Counted from the first letter of the stretch, positions 23,765-32,770 are shown. The stretch is DNA of 39,124 nucleotides from Sedimentisphaerales bacterium (GCA_016934515.1 JAFGSR010000238.1:1-39124); one strand, 5' to 3'. Notes: generated from the letters alone by a model not told the origin. Numbers and translations: made by a program.

Positions 23765-24817
23765 TCATTTTCTTCTTAACCGGCGTATTACCCGGTTTTT
23801 ATTACCCATAACAATTAATCCCCCAAAACCCAGCAGGACAAAAGTTGCCGGCTCAGGAACAACCTGAGTTTGCTGAATTTCTGCCAGCTTCGGTTGAGAC
23901 GGGCCGAAAATTACTTCCGCGCCCGTTCCGTTTCCGCGGGTGGTTATTGAACTGGTAATCTGAGTTTTAATATCATATTCCTGGCCAATCGTAACTTTAG
24001 CACGGTAGGGAATATGGATGTCCTCCAGAGCAATTTCAAAGAATTCCACCGGGTTTTTCAATTCAATCCGGAGTTTTTTGCGAAAATCAGCAATAAATTT
24101 TTTGCTGAGATTACCCGTGGTATTGATTGCCAGATTTCCTTCGGGGGTGCCGTAAAGCGTAATGGACCCTTTAACCAGGTCCTTGGTAACCGGGGTAGTA
24201 ATCGTTTCGCCTTTATTGGGCCCTTTATGAGCGATTTTGGTAACTTCATATTCCTGGGTGACCAGCAGGTCAAATTTTGCCAGCAGTCCGGTAAAAGTGT
24301 CTTCCTCGGATTCGCGTGCCAAAGACAAAGCACCATCCAGAATTACATTACTGCGGGCGATAACCGATTTGCGCGGATGGTATCCCATCTGGAGCAGTTC
24401 GTCATTTGTAATCAAAAAAGTTCGGGTGTGACCGGTCGTGTTAAATACCGTGTAAAAAGGCTGGGTTACATTTGGTAAGGTGTAAGCAAAAACGTGCTGG
24501 TACATTTGTGGATTATTAGTTGCCGGATTACCCGCTCCGGCGCCACTGATCGCCAAGCCGATATTTTCGTAGATTTCCTGGGTGTAGAAATACGGAACAC
24601 CGTCAGGTTGAACCTGCACAGATGCCTGGCCGGACGGCGTTACTGCCTGGCCATTGCGATAAATGTGGGGAATGTCATTGTCCCAGGCGCTGGACTGGAA
24701 ATTCGTAATTGCGCCATTTGCCGGCAACGACAGCAATAAAGCAAACACAAAAGCCGCCATTATTCGAGCGGCAAAGTGCCGTCCAGTGTTAATGGACTCA
24801 CAAAATCTTCTTACCAT
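23765..24817 (-). CDS. PEP-CTERM sorting-domain protein, first of three
   Basis: A 350-residue exported protein. The N-region is long and basic (MVRRFCESINTGRHFAAR), followed by the hydrophobic core IMAAFVFALLLSLPANG and mature AITNFQSS. The tail is VPEPATFVLLGFGGLIVMG followed by a basic end, NKNRVIRRLRRK. The middle has a LITNDELLQMGYHPRKSVI stretch and a strand-rich part (GSITLYGTPEGNLAINTTGN); the overall family is not recognised. It heads three minus-strand PEP-CTERM genes and has an 877-base upstream region with repeated candidate sites. Confidence 0.8.
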   Translation of the reverse strand: MVRRFCESINTGRHFAARIMAAFVFALLLSLPANGAITNFQSSAWDNDIPHIYRNGQAVTPSGQASVQVQPDGVPYFYTQEIYENIGLAISGAGAGNPATNNPQMYQHVFAYTLPNVTQPFYTVFNTTGHTRTFLITNDELLQMGYHPRKSVIARSNVILDGALSLARESEEDTFTGLLAKFDLLVTQEYEVTKIAHKGPNKGETITTPVTKDLVKGSITLYGTPEGNLAINTTGNLSKKFIADFRKKLRIELKNPVEFFEIALEDIHIPYRAKVTIGQEYDIKTQITSSITTRGNGTGAEVIFGPSQPKLAEIQQTQVVPEPATFVLLGFGGLIVMGNKNRVIRRLRRK

Positions 24818-24911
24818 TCTCAGTTCTCCCTCACTCGAATACGGTCGAGGCGCAGTAAAAACACAAGCAGTTCAAACCGCATTTAAAAGAGTTACGGGAA
24901 AAACACAGACA

Positions 24912-24965
24912 ACAGCCCGTGTAAGCTAATCCTACATAAAGAGTACGCCCATCTAAGCTAATACC
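24912..24965 (-). promoter_or_regulatory. Paired direct repeats, candidate regulator-binding sites
   Basis: GCCCGTGTAAGCTAAT and GCCCATCTAAGCTAAT share 13 of 16 bases and are spaced 32 bases apart, about three helical turns. They lie about 100-150 bases before the start codon of the PEP-CTERM gene at 24817. A regulatory role is inferred from position and spacing. Confidence 0.35.
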
Positions 24966-25271
24966 CATTACAAGAATTTGGCCGACACTGACCGTGCAGA
25001 AGAGGTCTCTCTCTCTCCCGGGCCTGAGTTTGCCGCAACCAGATTCATTCAGTTTTATTGTAGACTAAAACTTCGCACTAATTATATACAAACGAACGGA
25101 TTGACAAATAAGAATCTCTCCGCTCTCTTACTCGACCTACTAATAATACCACTTTACTCATTATAATGCAACAATATCTTAAGCTGAGGATAAATTTAAT
25201 CGTGGAATTATTTTTCACAATTCGTGGTAGGTTTTGCTCTCTCTTTCTCTAAGTGTTTTACACAAAACAAT

Positions 25272-25314
25272 TTACAGCTAAAAGTCTGCGGAAAGCTCGT
25301 CCGCAGCCCTGTAA
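25272..25314 (-). other. Nested stem structure, possible structured RNA
   Basis: Read on the minus strand, TTACAG (25309-25314) pairs with CTGTAA (25272-25277), enclosing a perfect seven-base stem CTGCGGA/TCCGCAG (25300-25306 with 25286-25292) around a seven-base loop. It lies in the long leader before the PEP-CTERM trio. Confidence 0.35.
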
Positions 25315-25694
25315 GCTGACACTCTCTCTTCGTTATAATTAATAAGCAAAGGGTATGCCACCCGCCTCCTAAGCACTTTGCAATGCGCATTATTTACATA
25401 AGCCATTGTTAAATAGAATGTTATGAATTTTCAGGCCGATAATTAGCTACCCTGATTCCGGTTGGTATTCTTCCATGATGTTGCCCCGAATCAACATAGA
25501 TATCGGGTGTTTGTGACGTAAAATCTTAAACAGCAAGGTAATAAGTCATTTGTTCCCATGTTGCTTTCATGCATCTAAAATCGGAATATTCCCTCATTTG
25601 TAGTGGATTATAGGTCCCGATAAATTTTTTCATATTTTCAACCATTTTCACCGCCATTCTTGAAATTCTGCGGTATTTTGCTATTAATGTAACA

Positions 25695-26540
25695 ATGGCA
25701 ACAACGATTGAGCAACAATTACGTGCTTGTGGTAGATATAAACTTCCCGAAATCCTCAACCTGAATGGAATCGAATATTGCCGCCGGCAAATTTTCAAAC
25801 ACGACTTTTTCGCCGCTACCTCGCTTTACATACGCTCTGCTACCGCGCTAAAATCACCGGCCGATTCTCTGAATGTTCCGGAAAAGGTGGTTTTGAAGGT
25901 GGCCCGGTTGGGTGATTTTCTGGGTATCCCGCTTAAATGGCTGGGCTTCTGCCTGACTAATCACGAAAAGTTCATACTGAAAAAACTCCAGGGCGAAAAT
26001 GGCGTGCCCCGTTTTATAACGAATTTTGGTTCAAACGGTTTGATTTACGAATACATCGAAGGCCTGACCCTGGATGAGCGACCGGAGGTACCCGATGATT
26101 TTTTCGACCGTCTTGAAGAACTGCTCAGCCGTATTCATGGCAGGCGAATCGCTTATGTTGACATGAATAAACGCGGCAACATCATTCTTGGTAGTGACGG
26201 TTGCCCCCGGCTTATTGATTTTCAGATTTCCTGGTTTTTCTGCAGATCTTTTTTAGGTTCCAGACGACTGCCGAATTTCCTAATGAATATTTTTCGACGT
26301 GCCGATTTCTATCATCTGAAAAAACACAAAAGACGGTTGCGCAGCGACTTGATGAGCACTCAGGAAATTATCCAGTCCCGCAGGACTTCCAGATGGATAG
26401 CCACTCATCGGACCGGTACCCGACACCTGACCGATATCAGGCGCAAAATCCTCGGTTATTTTTACAGTTCAGGAAAGCTTTCCAATCACGATGGTATTAC
26501 CGTCAGTCCCGAAACTGACCCGAAACGCTGGATTAAATAA
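25695..26540 (+). CDS. Divergent RIO/WaaP-like protein kinase-fold protein
   Basis: A 281-residue cytoplasmic protein with a reduced kinase fold. Seen: VVLKVAR with the candidate ATP-binding Lys68; a possible helix-C Glu91 (NHEKFILKKL); GVPRF; hinge LIYEYIEGLTL (116-126); catalytic-loop equivalent YVDMNKRGNIIL with Asp156 and Asn162; and LIDFQIS (173-179) in place of DFG, where Asp175 would bind metal. The layout resembles the RIO and lipopolysaccharide (Kdo/WaaP) kinases more than eukaryote-like Ser/Thr kinases. The last ~70 residues are basic. Substrate unknown; it could be a surface sugar or a protein. No ribosome site precedes the ATG. Gene GH4 follows after 27 bases on the same strand. 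Confidence 0.7.
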   Translation: MATTIEQQLRACGRYKLPEILNLNGIEYCRRQIFKHDFFAATSLYIRSATALKSPADSLNVPEKVVLKVARLGDFLGIPLKWLGFCLTNHEKFILKKLQGENGVPRFITNFGSNGLIYEYIEGLTLDERPEVPDDFFDRLEELLSRIHGRRIAYVDMNKRGNIILGSDGCPRLIDFQISWFFCRSFLGSRRLPNFLMNIFRRADFYHLKKHKRRLRSDLMSTQEIIQSRRTSRWIATHRTGTRHLTDIRRKILGYFYSSGKLSNHDGITVSPETDPKRWIK

Positions 26541-26567
26541 CACCGATTAATAACAAATGGACCAGCA

Positions 26568-27863
26568 ATGAAAGAACAAGTGAAGATTGTATTGATTGGT
26601 GCCGGCAGTTTTTTTAGTCGCGGAACTTTGGCTGACATTTTGAGTAGCGACATACTCAAAAAACTCACCTGCCACATTGTTCTGGTGGACATCGACAAAA
26701 GCGCTCTGGACGAAATACAAAAACTTGCCGATCAAATCAACACCCATTACGGCAACTGGGCTCAAATAGAAGCCACCACCGACCGTCAACAGGCTTTGCC
26801 GGATGCCGATTTTGTCATTATGGCGGTCGAGAGAAAACGTTACGAACTTTGGGAACAGGATTACCGCGTTCCGCTGGCGTTTGGTTTTCGTCATGTCCTG
26901 GGTGAAAACGGCGGCCCCGGCGCCCTGTTCCATGCCCTGCGGAACTACGAAATCGTTTTGCCCATTTGCCGCGATATTGAAAAACTCAGCCCGCAGGCCT
27001 GGCTGCTGAATTTCACCAATCCCGAAAGCCGAATTCTGATGGCGATTTCCCACCTGACCAAAATCAAAGCTGTCGGACTTTGTCATGGTGTCCTCGAAGC
27101 CCGCGAATACATTGCTGAACTTCTGGAAAGGGATCTGGATGATCTGGACATTATCACCGGTGGGCTCAATCATTTCTTCTGGGTTTTGAAATTGAAGGAC
27201 AAAAAGACTGGTGAGGATTTGTATCCAGTGCTTCGTCAGAAAGCCGCCGAATCCGCACCGCCGCTGGTTCGCAAAATGGTCGAGGTGTTTGGCTGTTTCA
27301 CTTATCCATCCGACGACCACATTGGGGAATACCTTTCTTTCGGCTCGGAGTTTACCGGGAACTTATGGCAGTACGGCTGGGAAGCCAAAAACGTTGCTGC
27401 TGAATTGCCTGCCTCATTGCAAAGCGGTTGGCGAGGGGAATTTCTAAACGGCAACAAATCCAATGAGGAATTGCTCAAGCCCAGCGGCGAAATAGCAGTG
27501 GGAATTATTTGTGATATTATTGCCGACCGAAAAACCTGGCGACCAACAGTTAACGTTTTGAATTCGGATGGTTTTGTAGAAAATCTACCCACCGAGGCCG
27601 TTGTCGAAGTCCCCGCCGTGGTCGATGCCGGCGGCATTCATCCCCAACACGTTGGTCCCTTACCGGAAGCGTTGGCAGCTTTTAGTCGAACTCAGGTTTC
27701 CATCCAGAAAATACTGCTCCAGGCCTATCAGCAGCGTTCTCGAAATCTGCTTCTCCAGGCTCTGCTGATCGATCCAGTTATTGATAATGCCACCAATGCC
27801 GAAAAAATGCTCGATTACATGCTCCAGTTGCAAAAAGACTACCTGGGCGAATACTCAGATTAG
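26568..27863 (+). CDS. Glycoside hydrolase family 4 (NAD- and metal-dependent glycosidase)
   Basis: GH4 enzymes cleave alpha- or beta-glycosides by a redox-assisted mechanism that needs NAD and usually Mn(II). The protein begins with the Rossmann motif VLIGAGSFFSRG (8-19), then VDIDKS (acidic residue for the NAD ribose). Later motifs are NFTNPES (148-154), GLCHG with Cys172-His173 (the metal site), GLNHFFWVLKL (199-209, His202 metal ligand) and SDDHIGEY. Length 431 is normal. Family members include alpha-galactosidase, alpha-glucosidase and alpha-galacturonidase; the preferred sugar cannot be decided here. It is cytoplasmic and convergent, eight bases apart, with the aldolase-like gene. Confidence 0.9.
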   Translation: MKEQVKIVLIGAGSFFSRGTLADILSSDILKKLTCHIVLVDIDKSALDEIQKLADQINTHYGNWAQIEATTDRQQALPDADFVIMAVERKRYELWEQDYRVPLAFGFRHVLGENGGPGALFHALRNYEIVLPICRDIEKLSPQAWLLNFTNPESRILMAISHLTKIKAVGLCHGVLEAREYIAELLERDLDDLDIITGGLNHFFWVLKLKDKKTGEDLYPVLRQKAAESAPPLVRKMVEVFGCFTYPSDDHIGEYLSFGSEFTGNLWQYGWEAKNVAAELPASLQSGWRGEFLNGNKSNEELLKPSGEIAVGIICDIIADRKTWRPTVNVLNSDGFVENLPTEAVVEVPAVVDAGGIHPQHVGPLPEALAAFSRTQVSIQKILLQAYQQRSRNLLLQALLIDPVIDNATNAEKMLDYMLQLQKDYLGEYSD

Positions 27864-27871
27864 TTATCTAT

Positions 27872-28492
27872 TCACGCGCCGGTTAATTTGTCTGCTATTT
27901 CCGGTGGGATAATGTTCATCTGGTTCTGGCACAACAATATCTGGCAGGCGAGTTCGAAAAAGCAGGCTTTTTGGATGGCGTCGTTAAAATCTTTGCCGAC
28001 TGTTACCAGCCCGTGGTTTTTCATAATCACCAGTTCGTGTTGGTTTAATGATTCGATTACCGCCTCGGCGAGTTCCGCCGATCCCGGGGCGAGCAGGTCA
28101 ACGATTCCCGGCTGGCCGATGTAGAAGGGCACTTCGATAATGACATTAAAGTCGAGTTTTCCCGGATCCCCGCAGGCCACTGCTGTTGCCCAGGGACTCT
28201 GGAAATGCAGCACCACGTTGACATCAGCTCGATTACGCAAAACTCCCAGATGAAAAACTGTTTCGATGCTGGGTTGTTTACCGTTCAAGCACTGACCGTC
28301 TTTTATCGAACAGATCGCAATCTGATCTTCTGTTATATCCGCCAGCCAGGTTTTGCTCGCCGAAACCGCTGCCAGATCATTTTCCAGCCGCCAGGACAGA
28401 TTTCCGCTGCTGCAGCGAACCAGTCCGTAATCCGCCACCCGATGAGCTGCTTCGAGATACCTGTGTTTTTGATTTTCAGTTAAATTTTGCAT
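27872..28492 (-). CDS. Class II aldolase/adducin-domain protein with an altered metal site
   Basis: A 206-residue protein of the FucA/AraD fold. Typical features: SSGNLSWRL (28-36), the SASKTWLADIT loop, Glu77 (PSIETVFH), the LHFQSPWATAVA strand (95-106), and KNHGLVTVG with His160. Fuculose-phosphate aldolase binds zinc through two histidines in an H-x-H motif (His92 and His94) and a later His. Here the H-x-H is His96-Phe-Gln98, so one ligand is replaced. The protein may bind metal differently, use a different metal, or not be an aldolase. The start has no ribosome site, but TATAAT lies six bases upstream. The gene lies 21 bases after the beta-helix gene. Confidence 0.8.
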   Translation of the reverse strand: MQNLTENQKHRYLEAAHRVADYGLVRCSSGNLSWRLENDLAAVSASKTWLADITEDQIAICSIKDGQCLNGKQPSIETVFHLGVLRNRADVNVVLHFQSPWATAVACGDPGKLDFNVIIEVPFYIGQPGIVDLLAPGSAELAEAVIESLNQHELVIMKNHGLVTVGKDFNDAIQKACFFELACQILLCQNQMNIIPPEIADKLTGA

Positions 28493-28513
28493 AGGGATAT
28501 TATAAGGAATTGA

Positions 28514-31500
28514 TTATCTCAGGTTGATATTGTCGGTCTGGTTGAAACCAGTAAAGGCTATGCCAAAGTTCACTGAGTCGGGTTGTGAACTGATGTCGAG
28601 ATTATTGATAGTTACCTTGAAAGTGCATTTATTCAGGTCGAACTGGGCCGAGGAGACATAGGCACTGCCATCGTTGGTTTTAGCTCCCTTGTAGGAATAC
28701 TTTTTGTTGGGCTTGGCTGAGATCCCGGCTATATCGAACGGAAGTATGCTGCCCACGCTTATGCTGACGATTTCGTTGTTAAGTAACACATTGTTATCTG
28801 CTAACGCTATCGAACCCTGGACGGCCAGAGTTCCGATATCATTTCCTCCGGAGAATTTTAACCTGGTTATCTCCAGTGTATTCTGATAACCGACCATGAA
28901 TTGCAGTGGAATGGCTTTGGAGGTATTAACTACATCGTTGCTACCTGAATCCCAGGCGAGTCCCACTCCGCTATATGTCCCGAACGATAATGCGATTTGT
29001 ACAGGGTCGCTTAAGCCGGTCAGGCTGACATTTTTCCCGGCTATGGTTAATTTGCTTTTCCCCAGATCCATTACCAACGATTGTATAGCACCTGAAGCAC
29101 CTCTGTAGGTGTACTTGGAATTTTTGCCTGCAGGGATGCTGCTACAGTTGATGCTTTCGGTGTAGGGTCCGACCTGAACATCTACAGTACCAATTCCGGT
29201 GTAAGCCGAGGCCGGGGCGTCTAAAAATGCAGTAAGGGCGAACGAGTCCAAGCCGGCCGCGGGAATCTTTCCGGATTTTACCGTCAACTTGCTTACTATT
29301 ATTATGGCTTCTTCGTAGATTCCCATATCGACGATATTATTAATTATACGATCGTTACCAGCTAAATCTGTCGGGCTATCCGGGGCGGTGAAAGTTGGAT
29401 CACCGGCATCTAAACATGGTGACAGAGCCGAAAGGTGATAATTGCCCTCTATCCAGGTGTCGTCAGATTTATCGGCAGGGGTGGTGTTGTCATCCCAGGT
29501 TCCCGGTGCCACAAAGTTGGGATCAATATTAATATTACCGGTGCCCCAAACCAGGGTGTCATAGCTGGTTAAAGAAACATCGCTTTGCCCGCCTTGAACG
29601 TCACTGTATTCGACACTTATCCATGTAGGCATATCATTAGAGCCACGCATCCTGATTTGTTCGCCCCAGACAGCAGCGCGGTTACCCCAGACTATACTAT
29701 TTTTCAACCATAATTCGGTATCGTAAGAACCATAAATGCCGCCACCTTCTTTGGCGGAGTTTCCGGTTATGGTACAGTTGGTAAATTCCACCTTGGTAGC
29801 CCAGTAGGTGCAGAAACCACCACCAAGGCCATTGGCGTAATCAGTCCAGTTGCCGGTAATTTTGCAATTGATCAGTTCGGTAAACGATTCATCATTCCGG
29901 CCCCGACAATATATTCCGCCGCCATCATAGTTGATGGCGTTGTTGTCCTGGATGGAACAGTTAATCAATGTGGGTGAGGCAAAGAAGGTTTGGATTCCTC
30001 CGCCGTAATTAAGCGCTGTGTTATCCCGGATGACGCATTCTGTAATAGTTGCATCACTGTTTTCGCCGAGATATATCCCACCGCCTTGAGCGTTGGTTTC
30101 TGCAAGATTGGTAACTATGTTGTCGTAGATCAGGCTGTTGGAGATATTAACATTGCTTTTATAGGTATAAATTGCTCCTCCATAATCTGCGGCGGTATTA
30201 TTCTTGAATATACAATAGGCGAACGTGGGACTGGCGTACCTGCATGAAACAGCGCCGCCAACATCTTCGTATCCGTTCATTACAGTAAAGCCATCAATGG
30301 TACAGTTTTCATTGTAATCATCGAAAATAAAGCCCCGGTGTAAATCGCCGACGCTGCCGCCGCAATCAATGGTGCAGGCGCTGGCGCCATTTTCGCTGCG
30401 GACGGTAATGGGTTTATTTCTGAATACCAGGTCGCGGTTGCCGGTGCCGGAATAGGTGCCGTCGGCCACGATCACAATATCACCGGTATCGGCGACATCA
30501 ATCGCATCCTGGATAGTGGCATAGACGCTCGGTACATACAACTCGTTCGGCTCGGTGGAGGGGGGGGATCCGACTGTATATGTTACATTTGCTGAAGTAG
30601 TCTGGTCTCTCAGGACGCTGACCTGCATCGGTGCCGGGGTATCATAGCCGATTACAGAACCGAAGCTAACGGTATATTCACCAATATCCAGAACCTCGGT
30701 TAGCGGGGCGGAGCCATAGTTTGAGCCGTTTATATATATTGCACCTTTGACGGGTGAAGTATTGACATATAAAGTTCCGGTGGCAAGAGTGTAAACGCCA
30801 TTGGCCTGTGATGTCTGGTTTAAATATACGGTTATAGTTTGGTTGGCAGGAGTGACATAATCTGTAACATCTGCAAAGCTGACAGTGTATTCTCCCGCCG
30901 CTAAATCACGGCTCTGGGGAGCGGTGCCCCAGCTGGTGCTCTCAACAAACACTTCCGCTGCAAAAGGTGAAGTGTCAACGGTAAGTGTTCCTGTTGCGCT
31001 GGTAGAAACATAATCTCCGTTGAATAGTGTTGTCTGGCCGTTGTAAACGACTGCATATTGGTCGTCGGGTTTATAATAGCCATTAACATCTCCGAAGCTG
31101 ACCGTGTGAATGCCGGTACTTATGGTTTGACTTTTCGGTGCTGTCCCCCAGCTTGTACCGTCAACATAAACCGTCCCTTTCACGGGCAATGAATCAATTG
31201 ACAGCGTACCGGTAGTTGCCACAGGTGGCACATGCACCTCGTATGCACCCATGTCGGTGTAAGCGGGGCTTCCGGTGCCGGTATTGGCAACGGTTGTTAC
31301 ATCGAAACGCGTACTGCCTTCCAAATCGGTATTGGAAGCTTCATTTCCATCTGCGGCGTCAATACAGGGTGACGTTGAATTGAGGTGATAGTCACCTTCC
31401 ACCCAGATGTCATCAGTCAGGTCGGCGGGTGTGGAGTTGTCGTCCCAACTGCCCGGAGTTACGAAATTGGGATTGGTTTCGAAATTGCCGGCACCCCAAG

Positions 31501-32581
31501 CCAGCGTATTGCTGGCGTTTCTAAGGTAAATATCACTCGCGCCGCCCGGGATATTACAATATTCGACACTTACCCATGAGGGGGAGTCGTTACTGCCATA
31601 AAGGCAAAGCTGGCTGCCATCGTCAGTGGCACGATTATCCCGGACGATGGTATTAGTTAACCACATTTGGGAATTGTAGTAGGTGCTGATGCCGCCGCCA
31701 CGGTTTGCAAAATTTCCGATAACGGTGCAATTTGTCAATTCTATTTTTGTGGGCCAATTGGTAAAAAGGCCTCCGCCAAAACTATAGTCGGATTGGGCCT
31801 GATTGCCGCTGATAACGCAGTTGATTAACCTGGTTACCGATGCATCGTCCCGGCCGCGACAGTAGAGGCCGCCGCCATCGTAAATGTCAGCAGTATTGCC
31901 CTGGATCAGGCAGTTGGTAATTGTGGGTGAGGCATTACCCGTTCTGATTCCTCCACCGTAATTCAGGGCATAGTTATCCCGGATGACACAATCTGTAATA
32001 GTTGCGTCACTGTCTTGGTCGAGATACACACCTCCACCTTGCGCGTTGGTGCCGGCAATATTGGTAACGGTATTGCCATAGATAAGGCAGTTGGTTATGG
32101 TTAAATTGCTTTGGTTGGTGTAAATTCCTCCGCCGTGATCTTCGGCGGTATTGTTTCTCAACACACAGTTAGTGATGGTTGGGCTGGCGTACCTGCAACT
32201 GATACCGCCTCCGGTTGATGTGTATCCGTTCATAATGGTAAAGCCATCGATAGTGACATTTTCGTTGGCATTATTGATCGTAATCCCCCGGTGCTCGTTA
32301 CCTGCACTGCCCCCACAATCAATGGTACAGGTGTAGGGGCCGTTTTCACTTTGCAGGGTGATAGCTTTTCCGCCAAAGGTCAGGTCCCGGTTACCGTCGC
32401 CATAATAAACCCCGTCGGCTACAGTTACCGTATCGCCACCAGTAGCGGCGGTGATTGCCTCCTGGATAGTGGCATATCCGCCGGGAACCAGCAATTCAGC
32501 CGCGTCGAGTGATTTTGCCTGAATCCCAAGTACAGTTAATACCATAATTAAACGAATGCCCCATTTCCCTGTACGTAACAT
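28514..32581 (-). CDS. Giant secreted parallel beta-helix protein with three PEGA domains
   Basis: A 1355-residue secreted protein. The signal peptide is about residues 1-28 (hydrophobic LIMVLTVLGIQA, mature around AELLVPGGY). Two copies of a ~415-residue right-handed beta-helix module cover about 29-448 and 679-1089, each starting with YATIQ.AI, containing T-I-D-CGG, RYASPT and GGG/NC repeats and ending with a DPNF/SPC-DA-D closure. Three ~70-residue PEGA domains (GTL..DTSPVKG.., about 457-525, 530-598 and 601-670) lie between them. Two related beta-sandwich domains end the protein (about 1095-1215 and 1235-1355). No PEP-CTERM tail is seen. It starts with ATG 32581 after AGGAGA. It could bind or degrade polysaccharide, or act as an adhesin; no catalytic motif is clear. 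Confidence 0.85.
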   Translation of the reverse strand: MLRTGKWGIRLIMVLTVLGIQAKSLDAAELLVPGGYATIQEAITAATGGDTVTVADGVYYGDGNRDLTFGGKAITLQSENGPYTCTIDCGGSAGNEHRGITINNANENVTIDGFTIMNGYTSTGGGISCRYASPTITNCVLRNNTAEDHGGGIYTNQSNLTITNCLIYGNTVTNIAGTNAQGGGVYLDQDSDATITDCVIRDNYALNYGGGIRTGNASPTITNCLIQGNTADIYDGGGLYCRGRDDASVTRLINCVISGNQAQSDYSFGGGLFTNWPTKIELTNCTVIGNFANRGGGISTYYNSQMWLTNTIVRDNRATDDGSQLCLYGSNDSPSWVSVEYCNIPGGASDIYLRNASNTLAWGAGNFETNPNFVTPGSWDDNSTPADLTDDIWVEGDYHLNSTSPCIDAADGNEASNTDLEGSTRFDVTTVANTGTGSPAYTDMGAYEVHVPPVATTGTLSIDSLPVKGTVYVDGTSWGTAPKSQTISTGIHTVSFGDVNGYYKPDDQYAVVYNGQTTLFNGDYVSTSATGTLTVDTSPFAAEVFVESTSWGTAPQSRDLAAGEYTVSFADVTDYVTPANQTITVYLNQTSQANGVYTLATGTLYVNTSPVKGAIYINGSNYGSAPLTEVLDIGEYTVSFGSVIGYDTPAPMQVSVLRDQTTSANVTYTVGSPPSTEPNELYVPSVYATIQDAIDVADTGDIVIVADGTYSGTGNRDLVFRNKPITVRSENGASACTIDCGGSVGDLHRGFIFDDYNENCTIDGFTVMNGYEDVGGAVSCRYASPTFAYCIFKNNTAADYGGAIYTYKSNVNISNSLIYDNIVTNLAETNAQGGGIYLGENSDATITECVIRDNTALNYGGGIQTFFASPTLINCSIQDNNAINYDGGGIYCRGRNDESFTELINCKITGNWTDYANGLGGGFCTYWATKVEFTNCTITGNSAKEGGGIYGSYDTELWLKNSIVWGNRAAVWGEQIRMRGSNDMPTWISVEYSDVQGGQSDVSLTSYDTLVWGTGNINIDPNFVAPGTWDDNTTPADKSDDTWIEGNYHLSALSPCLDAGDPTFTAPDSPTDLAGNDRIINNIVDMGIYEEAIIIVSKLTVKSGKIPAAGLDSFALTAFLDAPASAYTGIGTVDVQVGPYTESINCSSIPAGKNSKYTYRGASGAIQSLVMDLGKSKLTIAGKNVSLTGLSDPVQIALSFGTYSGVGLAWDSGSNDVVNTSKAIPLQFMVGYQNTLEITRLKFSGGNDIGTLAVQGSIALADNNVLLNNEIVSISVGSILPFDIAGISAKPNKKYSYKGAKTNDGSAYVSSAQFDLNKCTFKVTINNLDISSQPDSVNFGIAFTGFNQTDNINLR

Positions 32582-32741
32582 TTTTAGTCTCCTATAGTTA
32601 TAATTTTTTTACCGCAGCCTTTTACGTTCATGTTTATTGTGGATTATTGTACGAAACATTCATTATGCAGGGGTATATCTTTTATCCGACATTTTCCGTT
32701 CGAATGCTTAAAAATATGATTCACTCCTTCCGACAGAAATA

Positions 32742-32770
32742 ATTTTATATAAACCATTTTGGACTAGCAA
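32742..32770 (-). promoter_or_regulatory. Candidate promoter of the beta-helix/PEGA gene
   Basis: On the minus strand TTGCTA (32765-32770) and TAAAAT (32742-32747) are separated by 17 bases. This gives a ~150-base leader ending in TAGGAGACT just before the ATG. Confidence 0.4.

Larger units (their letters stand above)
24818..25694. other. Long intergenic region upstream of divergent genes
   Basis: The 877-base gap between the divergent PEP-CTERM gene (minus) and the kinase-like gene (plus) contains no plausible CDS. It holds two direct repeats GCCCnnnTAAGCTAAT at 24915-24930 and 24947-24962, a third partial match at 25306-25320, purine-rich GAGAGAG tracts on the minus strand (about 25005-25018, 25236-25250, 25321-25330) and a nested stem at 25272-25314. 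It may contain regulatory sites or a small RNA. No -35/-10 pair is convincing. Confidence 0.5.
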
